Positions 45,433 through 53,902 of a stretch of 64,000 nucleotides of DNA are shown piece by piece (the stretch's first letter is position 1; each line of letters starts with the position of its first letter). Source of the stretch: Pseudomonas alloputida. GTDB taxonomy: Bacteria > Pseudomonadota > Gammaproteobacteria > Pseudomonadales > Pseudomonadaceae. The notes below the pieces were generated by a model. It was not told the DNA's origin and ran no database searches. It worked only from the letters and a program-made list of their open reading frames with translations. The position numbers and the translations under genes are program-made. The stretch covers positions 1,585,501-1,649,500 of the forward strand of contig NZ_CP128540.1 in the NCBI RefSeq assembly GCF_021283545.2, in the 5' to 3' direction.

Positions 45433-46062
45433 GTGAGCCAATTTTTCCAGATTCATCCGGAGAACCCACAAGCGCGCCTGATAAAACAGGCCGTCGAGAT
45501 CATCCGCAAGGGGGGCGTGGTGGTGTATCCGACGGATTCGGCGTATGCGCTGGGTTGCCAGATAGGCGACAAGTCGGCAATCGAGCGGGTGCGGCGCCTG
45601 CGCGGGCTGGACAAGACGCACAACTTCACCCTGATGTGCTGCGACATGTCGCAACTGGGGTTGTACGCCAAGGTCGACACCGGCACCTTCCGCTTGCTGA
45701 AGGCGCATGTGCCGGGGCCTTACACCTTCATCCTCAACGGCACGCGTGAAGTGCCGCGCCTGCTGTTGCACGATAAGCGGCGTACCATCGGGCTGCGTGT
45801 ACCGGACCATGCCATCACCCTGGCCTTGCTGGCCGAGTTGGGCGAGCCACTGATGAGCGTCAGCCTGATCCTGCCGGGCGACAGCGAGCCGATGACCGAC
45901 CCTTACGAGATCCGTGAACGGCTGGAGCACCATGTTGACCTGGTGATCGATGGCGGGTTCGGCGACCTCAAGGCGTCGACCATCATCGACCTGTCCGGCG
46001 ACGAACCGGAACTGATCCGCGAAGGTTGTGGCGACCCCACGCCATTCCTGGTCAACGCGTGA
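45433..46062 (+). CDS. yciO: YciO/Sua5/YrdC-family threonylcarbamoyl-AMP synthase-like protein
   Basis: A 209-aa protein from GTG 45433 (SQFFQIHPENPQARLIKQAV); a longer reading would start inside rnm. IIRKGGVVVYPTDSAYALGC and KRRTIGLRVPDHAITLALLA mark the YrdC-like ATP/threonine pocket. The essential tRNA t6A enzyme is usually TsaC; YciO is a paralogue with weaker or different activity. Its TGA overlaps the GTG of scpA (GTGA). Confidence 0.87.
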   Translation: MSQFFQIHPENPQARLIKQAVEIIRKGGVVVYPTDSAYALGCQIGDKSAIERVRRLRGLDKTHNFTLMCCDMSQLGLYAKVDTGTFRLLKAHVPGPYTFILNGTREVPRLLLHDKRRTIGLRVPDHAITLALLAELGEPLMSVSLILPGDSEPMTDPYEIRERLEHHVDLVIDGGFGDLKASTIIDLSGDEPELIREGCGDPTPFLVNA

Positions 46063-46913
46063 GCCAGCTGGAAGCGCCTGAGGCGCCGGCCGAACGGGTC
46101 GAGGAGCCTCGGCAACTGCAGTTGGCGCTGGTCTATGGTGAAGCCCTGACCGAGCTGCCGCTGGACCTGTACATTCCGCCGGACGCCCTTGAAGTCATCC
46201 TCGAAGCTTTCGAAGGCCCGCTGGACCTGTTGCTGTACCTGATCCGCAAGCAGAATATCGATATCCTCGACATCCCTGTGGCCGAGATCACCCGGCAGTA
46301 CATGGGCTATGTGGAGCTGATGAAAAGCGTACGCCTTGAGCTGGCCGCCGAATACCTGGTGATGGCTGCCATGCTGGCCGAGATCAAGTCACGCATGCTG
46401 CTGCCGCGTTCCGCCGACGTCGAGGAGGAGGAGGGTGACCCACGCGCCGAACTGATCCGCCGCCTGCAGGAGTACGAGCGCTTCAAGGCTGCCGCCGAGG
46501 GCATCGACGAATTGCCACGGGTCGGGCGCGAGGTGGTGGTGCCGCGCCTGGAAGCGCCGCAGGCCAAGGTACGCAAGCTGTTGCCTCAGGTCAGCCTGGA
46601 AGAGCTGCTGATGTCCATGGCCGAGGTGATGCGCCGCAACGACCTGTTCGAAAGCCATCAGATCACCCGTGAGACCTTGTCCACCCGCGAGCGCATGAGC
46701 CAGGTGCTGGAGCGTCTCAAGGGCGGCGCCTTTGTGCCGTTCATCGCGCTGTTCGCTGCCGAGGAGGGCAAGCTGGGCGTGGTGGTGACCTTCATGGCCG
46801 TTCTCGAACTGGTGAAGGAATCGCTGATCGAACTTGTGCAGAATGAACCTTTCGCCGCCATTCACGTGCGGCTTCGCCCGGCGCCAGTTGAAGAACCCAA
46901 TGAACCTGAATGA
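46059..46913 (+). CDS. scpA: Segregation and condensation protein A
   Basis: A 284-aa kleisin from GTG 46059, which overlaps the yciO stop. EGPLDLLLYLIRKQNIDILD (near residue 54) is the SMC-neck-binding N-terminal helix signature. VMAAMLAEIKSRMLLPR follows, with an acidic linker (VEEEEGDPRAE), and the C-terminal winged helix is near VTFMAVLELVKESLIELVQN. It joins the SMC ATPase with ScpB to form condensin for chromosome segregation. It overlaps scpB by 14 bp. Confidence 0.93.
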   Translation: MSQLEAPEAPAERVEEPRQLQLALVYGEALTELPLDLYIPPDALEVILEAFEGPLDLLLYLIRKQNIDILDIPVAEITRQYMGYVELMKSVRLELAAEYLVMAAMLAEIKSRMLLPRSADVEEEEGDPRAELIRRLQEYERFKAAAEGIDELPRVGREVVVPRLEAPQAKVRKLLPQVSLEELLMSMAEVMRRNDLFESHQITRETLSTRERMSQVLERLKGGAFVPFIALFAAEEGKLGVVVTFMAVLELVKESLIELVQNEPFAAIHVRLRPAPVEEPNEPE

Positions 46914-47667
46914 ACCCCGCGACCTGGCGTCGCTGATCGAAGCCTTCTTGCTCGCTTCGGGCAAGCCGCAATCCCTGGAGCGCCTGTACGAGCTGTTCGA
47001 GGAAGCCGAGCGCCCCGAGCCCAAGGTGTTCAGGCTGGCCCTGGAGGTGCTGGGCAAGTCGTGCGATGGGCGTGCGTTCGAGCTCAAGGAGGTGGCCAGC
47101 GGCTATCGCCTGCAGATTCGCGAGGATTATGCCCCTTGGGTCGGGCGCCTGTGGGAAGAGCGCCCGCAGCGCTATTCGCGAGCGCTGCTTGAGACACTGG
47201 CCCTGATTGCCTACCGCCAGCCGATCACCCGTGGTGAAATCGAGGACGTGCGGGGCGTTGCGGTGAACAGCAATATCATCAAGACCATGATGGAGCGCGA
47301 GTGGATTCGCGTGGTCGGCTACCGCGAAGTGCCCGGGCGGCCGGCGATGTTCGCCACCACCAAGGCGTTTCTCGATCATTTCAACCTCAAGAGCCTTGAG
47401 GACCTGCCGGCCTTGGCCGAGCTGCGCGAAATGGAACCAGCGCCGCAACTTGACCCGGATGATGCGCCGGTGCCTGCGCACCTGCAGGCGTTGGCGGATG
47501 CCAGCCTTGGGGACGAGGAGGTTGGTGAGCCGAAAGAGGAGACCAGCTTCCGTAGCCTGTTGGTGGAGCTGGATGCCATGGAAGACGGTTTGAAAACCGA
47601 TTTTGATGATCTGCGGGGAGAGGAGCCTGAGCCTCCGGTGGAGGAGGAGATCAAGGCTCAGCCCTGA
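46900..47667 (+). CDS. scpB: Segregation and condensation protein B
   Basis: A 255-aa protein from ATG 46900 (MNLNEPRDLASLIEAFLLAS). Two winged-helix domains are visible; the second contains ALIAYRQPITRGEIEDVRGV and VNSNIIKTMMEREWIRVVGY, the strongest ScpB signature. The tail of about 70 residues is acidic and low-complexity (GEEPEPPVEEEIKAQP), longer than in minimal ScpB proteins. ScpB dimers bind ScpA in condensin. Confidence 0.93.
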   Translation: MNLNEPRDLASLIEAFLLASGKPQSLERLYELFEEAERPEPKVFRLALEVLGKSCDGRAFELKEVASGYRLQIREDYAPWVGRLWEERPQRYSRALLETLALIAYRQPITRGEIEDVRGVAVNSNIIKTMMEREWIRVVGYREVPGRPAMFATTKAFLDHFNLKSLEDLPALAELREMEPAPQLDPDDAPVPAHLQALADASLGDEEVGEPKEETSFRSLLVELDAMEDGLKTDFDDLRGEEPEPPVEEEIKAQP

Positions 47668-47686
47668 TTGATCTGCTGCCTGTGCT

Positions 47687-47718
47687 GGCCTCTTCGCGGG
47701 CAAGCCCGCTCCCACAGG
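47687..47718. repeat. REP element, left member of an inverted pair
   Basis: GGCCTCTTCGCGGGCAAGCC followed by CGCTCCCACAGG; the inverted partner at 47751 is 32 bp away. Confidence 0.85.
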
Positions 47719-47750
47719 GGTATCACAGGCCCCGAAGGTTGCGCGAACAT

Positions 47751-47782
47751 GTAGGAGCGGGCGTGCCCGCGAAGAGGCCAGC
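47751..47782. repeat. REP element, right member of an inverted pair
   Basis: GTAGGAGCGGGCGTGCCCGC followed by GAAGAGGCCAGC; inverted copy of the unit at 47687. The pair separates scpB from rluB. Confidence 0.85.
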
Positions 47783-47932
47783 ACAAAGCCCACTGGGCAG
47801 AAAATCATGCCCAGCCCCACAAAACCCTCTACCCTCCAGTGCGTTCCCCTGATGAACCGCGTATGATGCGCGGCCTTTTGGCGCGTTCGTCGCCAGAAAC
47901 CTGTTTTCATTCCTACACCGGGAGGTGCCCAG

Positions 47933-49000
47933 ATGAGTGAGCAAGACCTGAAAGAAACCGAAATCACCCCGCCATCCGGCGAAAAGCTGCAGAAAGTGCT
48001 GGCGCGCATTGGCGTGGGCTCGCGGCGTGACGTCGAGGCCTGGATCAGCCAGGGTCGCATCAAGGTCAACGGCGTCGAGGCCACCCTTGGCCAGCGCGTC
48101 GACCTGCACGACGCCATCGCCGTCGACGGCAAGCTGATCAAGCGCGAGGAGGCCGCCGAGGCCACCCGCCGGGTGATCATGTACAACAAACCCGACGGCG
48201 AAATCTGCACCCGTGACGACCCGGAAGGGCGCCCGACCGTGTTCGACCGCTTGCCACGGCCAAAAGAAGGCCGCTGGATCAACATCGGCCGCCTCGACAT
48301 CAACACCACTGGCTTGCTGCTGTTCACCACCGACGGTGAACTGGCCAACCGCCTGATGCACCCATCCTACGAGATGGACCGTGAGTACGCGGTACGTGTG
48401 CGTGGTGAAGTCGACGACGAGATGATCGAGCGCCTGAAAGCCGGCGTAATGCTGGAGGACGGCCCGGCCAAGTTCACCGATATCCAGAAGGCACCGGGTG
48501 GCGAAGGCTTCAACCACTGGTACCACTGCGTGGTGATGGAGGGTCGTAACCGTGAGGTGCGTCGCCTGTGGGAATCCCAGGGCATGGTGGTCAGCCGCCT
48601 GAAGCGTGTGCGTTTCGGCCCGGTGTTCCTCAATTCTGACCTGCCGATGGGCCGCTGGCGCGAAATGACCCAGGGCGAAATCGACATCCTCGCCGCCGAA
48701 GTGGGCCTGCAGCCGGTCGCGCTGCCAGCCATGAAGCTCAAGGCCAAGGACAAGATGGAGCGCCTGCAGCGCAAGTCGACCCGCCCGCTGGGCCGTGGCG
48801 AGCGCGTGCGCAACCTGCGCCCGGCCCACGAAGGTGCCGCTACTGGCGAACGCCCGGCGCGTCAGCCGCGTGAAGAAGCGCCGCGCAAACCCACCCGTGG
48901 CAGCACGGTGGCTGAGCGCCCGAGCGAGATGCGCAAGCGTCCGGGCAAACCTGATGGCGACAAGCCGGCAGGCCGTGGTCGCGGCAAGCCGCGTGGCTAA
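47933..49000 (+). CDS. rluB: 23S rRNA pseudouridine synthase RluB
   Basis: A 355-aa protein. The S4 RNA-binding domain at about residues 17-65 begins EKLQKVLARIGVGSRRDVEA. The catalytic Asp (about 122) lies in IGRLDINTTGLLLF. MEGRNREVRRLWESQGMVVS is a further RsuA/RluB signature. The last 100 residues are a basic, Pro/Arg/Lys-rich tail (PRKPTRGSTVAERPSEMRKR). RluB modifies U2605 (E. coli numbering) of 23S rRNA. GGGAGG at 47920-47925 precedes the ATG. Confidence 0.93.
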   Translation: MSEQDLKETEITPPSGEKLQKVLARIGVGSRRDVEAWISQGRIKVNGVEATLGQRVDLHDAIAVDGKLIKREEAAEATRRVIMYNKPDGEICTRDDPEGRPTVFDRLPRPKEGRWINIGRLDINTTGLLLFTTDGELANRLMHPSYEMDREYAVRVRGEVDDEMIERLKAGVMLEDGPAKFTDIQKAPGGEGFNHWYHCVVMEGRNREVRRLWESQGMVVSRLKRVRFGPVFLNSDLPMGRWREMTQGEIDILAAEVGLQPVALPAMKLKAKDKMERLQRKSTRPLGRGERVRNLRPAHEGAATGERPARQPREEAPRKPTRGSTVAERPSEMRKRPGKPDGDKPAGRGRGKPRG

Positions 49001-49022
49001 TAAGCCAGTGTGGTCATCAAGG

Positions 49023-49047
49023 AACCAGCCTTCGGGCTGGTTTTTTT
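49023..49047 (+). terminator. Intrinsic terminator after rluB
   Basis: AACCAGCC-TTCG-GGCTGGTT is a perfect 8-bp stem with the stable TTCG tetraloop, continuing into a seven-base T run. Confidence 0.93.
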
Positions 49048-49346
49048 ATGCCTGCGGGAATGTGGACCAAGCCCAAGATATTGAACAAAAAGAATTTTTC
49101 GGACGACTGGCAAGTTCTTGAACCGCCTTGTAAAGAAATCTGTACGAATGTGGCCGTTTTCAGTCCGCATTTCAGATCAAGCCCGATCTTGTAAACAAAC
49201 CTTGCCGGCGCCCCTGTGCCAAAGCCGTCGCCATGGCGCCAGCCACCCTTGCCCAAACCCCCGTCCCCACGGTGTTATAGCCGCCATTGCCTTGTGCAGG
49301 AGCCCGTCCAGAGAGCCGGGCTGACAAAACAACAAATGGAGGCGCC
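49048..49346. promoter_or_regulatory. Upstream region of aroP with two TGTAAA boxes
   Basis: TGTAAA occurs at 49129-49134 (followed after 6 bp by TGTACG) and at 49190-49195. TGTAAA-N6-TTTACA is the PhhR/TyrR-type operator in Pseudomonas; only the left halves match well here. A promoter for the downstream permease is expected in this stretch, but no convincing -10 was pinned down. Confidence 0.4.
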
Positions 49347-49517
49347 ATGTACGCCGATCACTTCGCCTTTGAAGGCCTGTACCACAGGAACGCTGCGTTT
49401 TTTCCCGAGGAAACGATGCAACGCGTTGACGCCTGCGCGTTTGCAGGGGTATACAGTGCGCCGCGTTTTACCTGTGACCCTCTTGCGTACCGCGCACTCT
49501 TGATCACGCCTGGTTGA
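49347..49517 (+). CDS. Possible 56-aa leader ORF ahead of aroP
   Basis: An ATG at 49347 follows a strong Shine-Dalgarno GGAGG (49338-49342). The peptide (MYADHFAFEGLYHRNAAFFP ... YRALLITPG) is rich in Phe and Tyr (FAF, LYH, AAFF, YSAPRF). It ends 121 bp before the aromatic amino-acid permease start. The aromatic richness and position would suit a regulatory leader peptide, but there is no family recognition and it may be untranslated. Confidence 0.4.
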   Translation: MYADHFAFEGLYHRNAAFFPEETMQRVDACAFAGVYSAPRFTCDPLAYRALLITPG

Positions 49518-49638
49518 CCCGCTCCGGCGGCACCTGAGGTCAAGAAACCCAAGGTAACCACCTTGCCCATTCCGCTGCGCCACGAGCGCGGTGGGTCCGA
49601 TTCCGTCACAGATAAAAACAATGCAGGTGACTTCGTTC

Positions 49639-51057
49639 ATGAGTGGACAAAACATGCATTCAGGCGAGCTAAAGCGGGGCCTGAAGAACCGCCATATCCA
49701 GTTGATCGCCCTCGGCGGTGCGATTGGTACCGGCCTGTTCCTCGGCTCGGCAGGCGTGATGAAATCCGCCGGCCCGTCGATGATCCTTGGCTACGCGATC
49801 TGCGGCTTCATCGCCTTCATGATCATGCGCCAGCTGGGTGAAATGATCGTCGAAGAGCCGGTGGCCGGCTCGTTCAGCCATTTCGCCCACACCTACTGGG
49901 GTGGGTTCGCCGGCTTCCTGTCGGGCTGGAACTGCTGGGTGCTGTATATCCTGGTGGGGATGTCGGAGCTTTCGGCGGTCGGCAAGTATGTTCACTACTG
50001 GTGGCCGGAGATCCCCACCTGGGTCACGGCGGCAGCCTTCTTCGTGCTGATCAACGCCATCAACCTGATGAACGTGAAGTTCTTCGGTGAAGCCGAATTC
50101 TGGTTCGCCATCATCAAAGTGGTCGCCATCGTCAGCATGATCGGCCTGGGTGCCTACCTGCTGACCAGCGGCAGCGGCGGCCCTGAAGCCACCGTGGCCA
50201 ACCTGTGGACACACGGCGGCTTCTTCCCCAACGGCGTCAGCGGGCTGGTAATGGCCTTGGCTTTCATCATGTTTTCCTTTGGTGGCCTGGAAATGCTCGG
50301 CTTCACCGCCGCCGAGGCCGACAAGCCAAAGACCGTGATCCCCAAAGCGATCAACCAGGTCATCTACCGCATCCTGATTTTCTATGTCGGTGCGTTGGTG
50401 GTGCTGCTGTCGCTGACCCCGTGGGACAACCTGGTCGCCAGCATCGACGCCTCGGGTGGCAGCTACGGCAGCAGCCCGTTCGTGCAAGTGTTCTCGCTGC
50501 TGGGCAGTGACGTGGCTGCCAACCTGCTGAACTTCGTGGTGCTGACTGCGGCGCTGTCGGTGTACAACAGCGGCACCTACTGCAACGCCCGCATGCTGCT
50601 GGGTATGGCCGAGCAGGGCGATGCCCCGGCGTCGCTGGCCAAGGTCGACAAGCGGGGCGTGCCAGTGCGTTCGATCCTGGTGTCGGCTGCCGTGACCTTC
50701 GTCGCCGTGCTGCTGAACTACCTGATGCCGCAAAACGCGCTGGAACTGCTGATGTCGCTGGTCGTGGCCACCCTGGTGATCAACTGGGCGATGATCAGCT
50801 ACTCGCACCTGAAGTTCCGTCAGCACCTCGACCGTACCGGCCAGAAACCGCTGTTCAAGGCGCTGTGGTACCCGTACGGCAACTATGTGGTGCTGGCTTT
50901 CGTGGTGCTGATTCTGGGCATCATGCTGATGATCCCGGGTATCCAGGTGTCGGTGTATGCAATCCCGGTGTGGCTGCTTGCAATGTTGGTGGTGTACATG
51001 GTCAAGTCGCGTCGCCAGGTGAATGCGGGCGGTGCTGTTGAGACTGTGGCCAAGTAA
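49639..51057 (+). CDS. aroP: Aromatic amino-acid permease (APC family)
   Basis: A 472-aa protein from ATG 49639, with AGGTGA 8 bp ahead; the ATG at 49621 is less well placed. LKRGLKNRHIQLIALGGAIG and TGLFLGSAGVMKSAGPSMIL form the amino-acid permease signature with the GxG substrate loop; twelve helices follow. It resembles AroP/PheP, which import Phe, Tyr and Trp with protons. P. putida has more than one AroP paralogue; by recalled synteny this is the second (PP_4495). Confidence 0.9.
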   Translation: MSGQNMHSGELKRGLKNRHIQLIALGGAIGTGLFLGSAGVMKSAGPSMILGYAICGFIAFMIMRQLGEMIVEEPVAGSFSHFAHTYWGGFAGFLSGWNCWVLYILVGMSELSAVGKYVHYWWPEIPTWVTAAAFFVLINAINLMNVKFFGEAEFWFAIIKVVAIVSMIGLGAYLLTSGSGGPEATVANLWTHGGFFPNGVSGLVMALAFIMFSFGGLEMLGFTAAEADKPKTVIPKAINQVIYRILIFYVGALVVLLSLTPWDNLVASIDASGGSYGSSPFVQVFSLLGSDVAANLLNFVVLTAALSVYNSGTYCNARMLLGMAEQGDAPASLAKVDKRGVPVRSILVSAAVTFVAVLLNYLMPQNALELLMSLVVATLVINWAMISYSHLKFRQHLDRTGQKPLFKALWYPYGNYVVLAFVVLILGIMLMIPGIQVSVYAIPVWLLAMLVVYMVKSRRQVNAGGAVETVAK

Positions 51058-51077
51058 GGCGCCATAGGCGGTATGTG

Positions 51078-51113
51078 AAAACCCGGAGTCAGGTGACTGG
51101 CTTCGGGTTTTTT
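51078..51113 (+). terminator. Terminator after aroP; likely the point of ICE insertion
   Basis: AAAACCCG (51078-51085) pairs with CGGGTTTT (51104-51111), with a subsidiary AGTC/GACT stem inside, then TTTTTT. Immediately behind it (51107-51120, GTTTTTTGTTTCAC) core synteny ends and the integrase region of the ICE begins. Confidence 0.75.
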
Positions 51114-51120
51114 GTTTCAC
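51107..51120. other. Candidate left attachment site (attL) of the ICE
   Basis: Tn4371-family elements insert at T-rich octamers of the TTTTTCAT type. The T-rich stretch GTTTTTTGTTTCAC here lies 171 bp before int and at the end of the aroP terminator. It does not match the octamer exactly and the right end is outside the window, so the exact boundary is not proven. Confidence 0.3.
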
Positions 51121-51290
51121 GATGACTCCAGCCCGGTAGTTCGCTGGACTGCGACGTAGCCCGATACAGCAGGTTTATCAATAGCTTACGCGCTTCCATC
51201 ATATGCCGGTGCTTTCTGAAACTTGACCCGGTTCTCCCTCGCGCCGCTCCTATCTGGCTCCTGGAATCCGGGTCGTTCCAAGGAGTCATC

Positions 51291-52490
51291 ATGGCAAAGA
51301 TCAAGCTCACCAAGACCGCCGTAGAGTCGGCGCAACCCCAGGCGAAGGACATCGAACTACGGGATACCGTCGTGCCCGGCTTCCTTTGCAAGATTACCTC
51401 GACGGGACGCCGGGTGTTCATGCTCCAGTACCGCACGAACTCTGGCCAGCCCCGCAAGCCCTCGCTGGGACTCTACGGGGAGCTAACCGTCGAACAGGCG
51501 CGGGTCAAAGCGCAGGACTGGCTGGCCGAGGTTCGCCGGGGTGGTGATCCCGGCGGTGCCAAGGCCGAGGCGCGCAAGGCGCCCACGATGGCCGAGTTGT
51601 GCAAAAAGTTCATGGAGGACTACTCCAAGAAGCGCAACAAGGTCAGCACGCAGGACGGCTACCAGGGCGTCATCGACCGCAACATCATCCCGCTGCTGGG
51701 CCGCAAGAAGGTGCATGACGTGAAGCGGCCCGACATTGCGGGGCTCATGGAAAAGCTGGCCTACAAGCCGACCGAGGCCAACAAGACCTTCGGCGTGCTG
51801 CGCAAGATGTTCAACTTGGCCGAAGTCTGGGGCTTCCGCCCGGACGGCACGAATCCGTGCCGCCACGTCCCGATGTACCCGCCGGGCAAGGAAACCCGGC
51901 TCATCGTGGACGAGGAAATGGTGCGGATCTTCCGCCAGTTGGAGAAACTGGAGGCGGAGGGGCTGGAGAACTACGTCATCCCGTTGGCGATCCGGCTGCA
52001 ATTCGAGTTTGCGGCGCGGCGCTCCGAAATCTGCCCGCTCGAATGGAGCTGGCTGGACTTCGAGAACCGGCGCGTGGTGTGGCCCGACAGCAAGGTTGGC
52101 GGCATTTCCAAGCCCATGAGCGAGGAAGCCTATCGGCTGCTTTCGACGGCGCCGCGTCTGGAAGGCTGCCCTTACGTCCTGCCGTCGCCGAACGACCCGG
52201 CCAAGCACCTGACCTTTGGCGAGCACTATGGCGGCTGGTGCCGGACGCTCAAGGCCGCCAGCGTGCCGCACGTAGGCACGCACGGCATCCGTCATCGCTC
52301 GACCACCGACATTGCCAATTCCGGTGTGCCGACCAAAGTGGGAATGAAGCTGACGGGCCACAAGACCGTGGCGATGTTCATGCACTACGTCCACACCGAG
52401 GACAAGCCGGTGCGCGAGGCGGCCGAGCTGGTGGCCAGCCGCCGCCAAGCCATCACGGGCGCGCGGCAGCTTGCGGAGGCGGTGGCATGA
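51291..52490 (+). CDS. int: Tyrosine recombinase/integrase of a Tn4371-family ICE
   Basis: A 399-aa protein beginning MAKIKLTKTAVESAQPQAKD, an N-terminal DUF4102-like arm-binding region (FLCKITSTGRRVFMLQYRTN). The catalytic residues of the tyrosine recombinases are present: Arg243/244 in FAARRSEICP, His331 and Arg334 in THGIRH, His at about 357 in LTGHKT, and the nucleophile Tyr366 in MHYVH. It catalyses excision and integration between attL/attR and attB. CAAGGAG precedes the ATG. Its TGA overlaps the next start (ATGA), so it is cotranscribed with the DUF1016 gene. Confidence 0.92.
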   Translation: MAKIKLTKTAVESAQPQAKDIELRDTVVPGFLCKITSTGRRVFMLQYRTNSGQPRKPSLGLYGELTVEQARVKAQDWLAEVRRGGDPGGAKAEARKAPTMAELCKKFMEDYSKKRNKVSTQDGYQGVIDRNIIPLLGRKKVHDVKRPDIAGLMEKLAYKPTEANKTFGVLRKMFNLAEVWGFRPDGTNPCRHVPMYPPGKETRLIVDEEMVRIFRQLEKLEAEGLENYVIPLAIRLQFEFAARRSEICPLEWSWLDFENRRVVWPDSKVGGISKPMSEEAYRLLSTAPRLEGCPYVLPSPNDPAKHLTFGEHYGGWCRTLKAASVPHVGTHGIRHRSTTDIANSGVPTKVGMKLTGHKTVAMFMHYVHTEDKPVREAAELVASRRQAITGARQLAEAVA

Positions 52491-53551
52491 ACGGGCGCCG
52501 GCCATCAGCAGCATCGCTCGCAGCGCCCGCGGCGCTGCTGGGCGACATTCGGGCACTGATCGAGGCGGCGCGCTTGCGCGCCGCCTCGACGGTGAATAGC
52601 GAGCTTACGATGCTCTACTGGCGCATCGGCCAACGCATCCACACGCAGGTCTTGGACAGGCGCCGGGGCGCCTACGGCAAGGAAGTTCTGCCCACCTTGG
52701 CTGCGCAGTTGGTGGAGGAGTACGGCAGCAGCTTTGCAGAGCAGAACTTGCGCCGCATGGTGCAGTTCGCCGCCACCTTCCCCGACGAGCGAATTCTCGT
52801 ATCACTGATACGAGAATTGAGCTGGACGCACTTCATCGCCCTGATGCCGCTGAAAGACCCGCTCCAGCGGGACTACTACGCACAGATGGCCAGCACCCAA
52901 CGCTGGAGCGTGCGGACGCTGCGCGAGCGTATCGACTCGATGCTGTACGAGCGCACGGCGCTTTCCCAAAAGCCGGAAGAAACCATAGCGCAGGAGTTGG
53001 CGACCCTGCGCGATGCGCAGCGCATGTCGCCGGCCCTGGTCATGCGCGACCCGTACATCCTCGACTTCCTGGGCCTGCGGGACACTTGGCAGGAAGGCGA
53101 CTTGGAAGCGGCGATCATCCGTGAAATGGAGTCCTTCCTGCTGGAGCTGGGCGCGGGCTTCTCATTCGTCGCCCGGCAGAAGCGCATTCCGATCGACGAC
53201 GAGGATTTCCACCTTGACCTTCTGTTCTACAACCGCAAGCTGCGGCGGCTGGTTGCGGTGGAGTTGAAGGTAGGTGACTTCAAGGCGGCCTACAAAGGGC
53301 AGATGGAGCTTTACCTTCGGTGGCTAGACAAGCACGAACGGGAGCCGGAGGAAGCCTCGCCGCTCGGGATCATCCTTTGCACCGGCAAGAAGCGCGAGCA
53401 GATCGAATTGCTGGAGCTGGACAAGTCCGGCATCCACGTTGCCGAGTATCTGACCGCCTTGCCGCCGAGGGGCGTGCTGGTGGAGCGGCTGCAACAGGCA
53501 ACGCAACGGGCGCAGTTGCAAATCGAGCAGCGCAAGACGGACAACGAGTAG
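52487..53551 (+). CDS. DUF1016/YhcG-family PDDEXK nuclease
   Basis: A 354-aa protein from ATG 52487 (GGAGG at 52475-52479), overlapping the int stop by 4 bp. The N-terminal part has LYWRIGQRIHTQVLDRR and LSWTHFIALMPLKDPLQRDY, the DUF1016 N-terminal domain. The C-terminal half contains the nuclease core DFHLDLLFYNRKLRRLVAVE followed by LKVG (Asp at about 243, E-x-K near 259-261) and ends in KREQIELLELDKSGIHVAEY. Relatives are thought to act as DNA endonucleases in mobile elements or defence. The fixed position next to int suggests a role in element transfer or maintenance. Confidence 0.9.
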   Translation: MNGRRPSAASLAAPAALLGDIRALIEAARLRAASTVNSELTMLYWRIGQRIHTQVLDRRRGAYGKEVLPTLAAQLVEEYGSSFAEQNLRRMVQFAATFPDERILVSLIRELSWTHFIALMPLKDPLQRDYYAQMASTQRWSVRTLRERIDSMLYERTALSQKPEETIAQELATLRDAQRMSPALVMRDPYILDFLGLRDTWQEGDLEAAIIREMESFLLELGAGFSFVARQKRIPIDDEDFHLDLLFYNRKLRRLVAVELKVGDFKAAYKGQMELYLRWLDKHEREPEEASPLGIILCTGKKREQIELLELDKSGIHVAEYLTALPPRGVLVERLQQATQRAQLQIEQRKTDNE

Positions 53552-53902
53552 TCCTGTCCCAAGCAGTCGGGCGTCCCGGCGTGCCGCCGTCGCGCTGTCG
53601 TGCTGCGCATCGAGCTTCGCTGCGCGAGTCTCGCCCCTGTCGGGCTTCCATCACTGACGCCTCCGTCCCGGCTCGTTGATCCGGGCCTGCGCGCTCCGCT
53701 TGCCAAAAATCGACTCTGTGCAGTGGGCGGGTGTGGGCGGTCTTGCTGTTCCCTTCACCGTATCACGGCGTTCTCGCCGTCAAGGGCGGCGCGCGCCATG
53801 CGCGCTTGCGTCCTGGCGGCCGTCTGCGACCCCTGACTGCTTGCGCTGCGCCGTGCTGCCGCCGGTTCCGGGCAATTCCGCCCGAGCAACCGGAGCACGA
53901 TC
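53552..53902. other. 351-bp intergenic region of the ICE containing repeat A
   Basis: No gene was recognised. 53645-53703 is a motif (repeat A) that recurs at 56927-56987 and 61902-61951: CACTGACGCCTCCGTCCCGG, then a short variable spacer, then GGGCCTGCGCGCTCCGCTTGC-like sequence. The rest is GC-rich without structure that I can name. Confidence 0.5.

Noticed and set aside
49669..51120. 483-codon minus-strand frame across aroP
   Set aside because: Antisense shadow with a His/Gln-rich product typical of reversed membrane-protein codons.
51857..52486. 5' extension of the DUF1016 frame into int
   Set aside because: Lies inside the integrase gene in another frame; the ATG at 52487 with GGAGG and a 4-bp overlap is the natural start.
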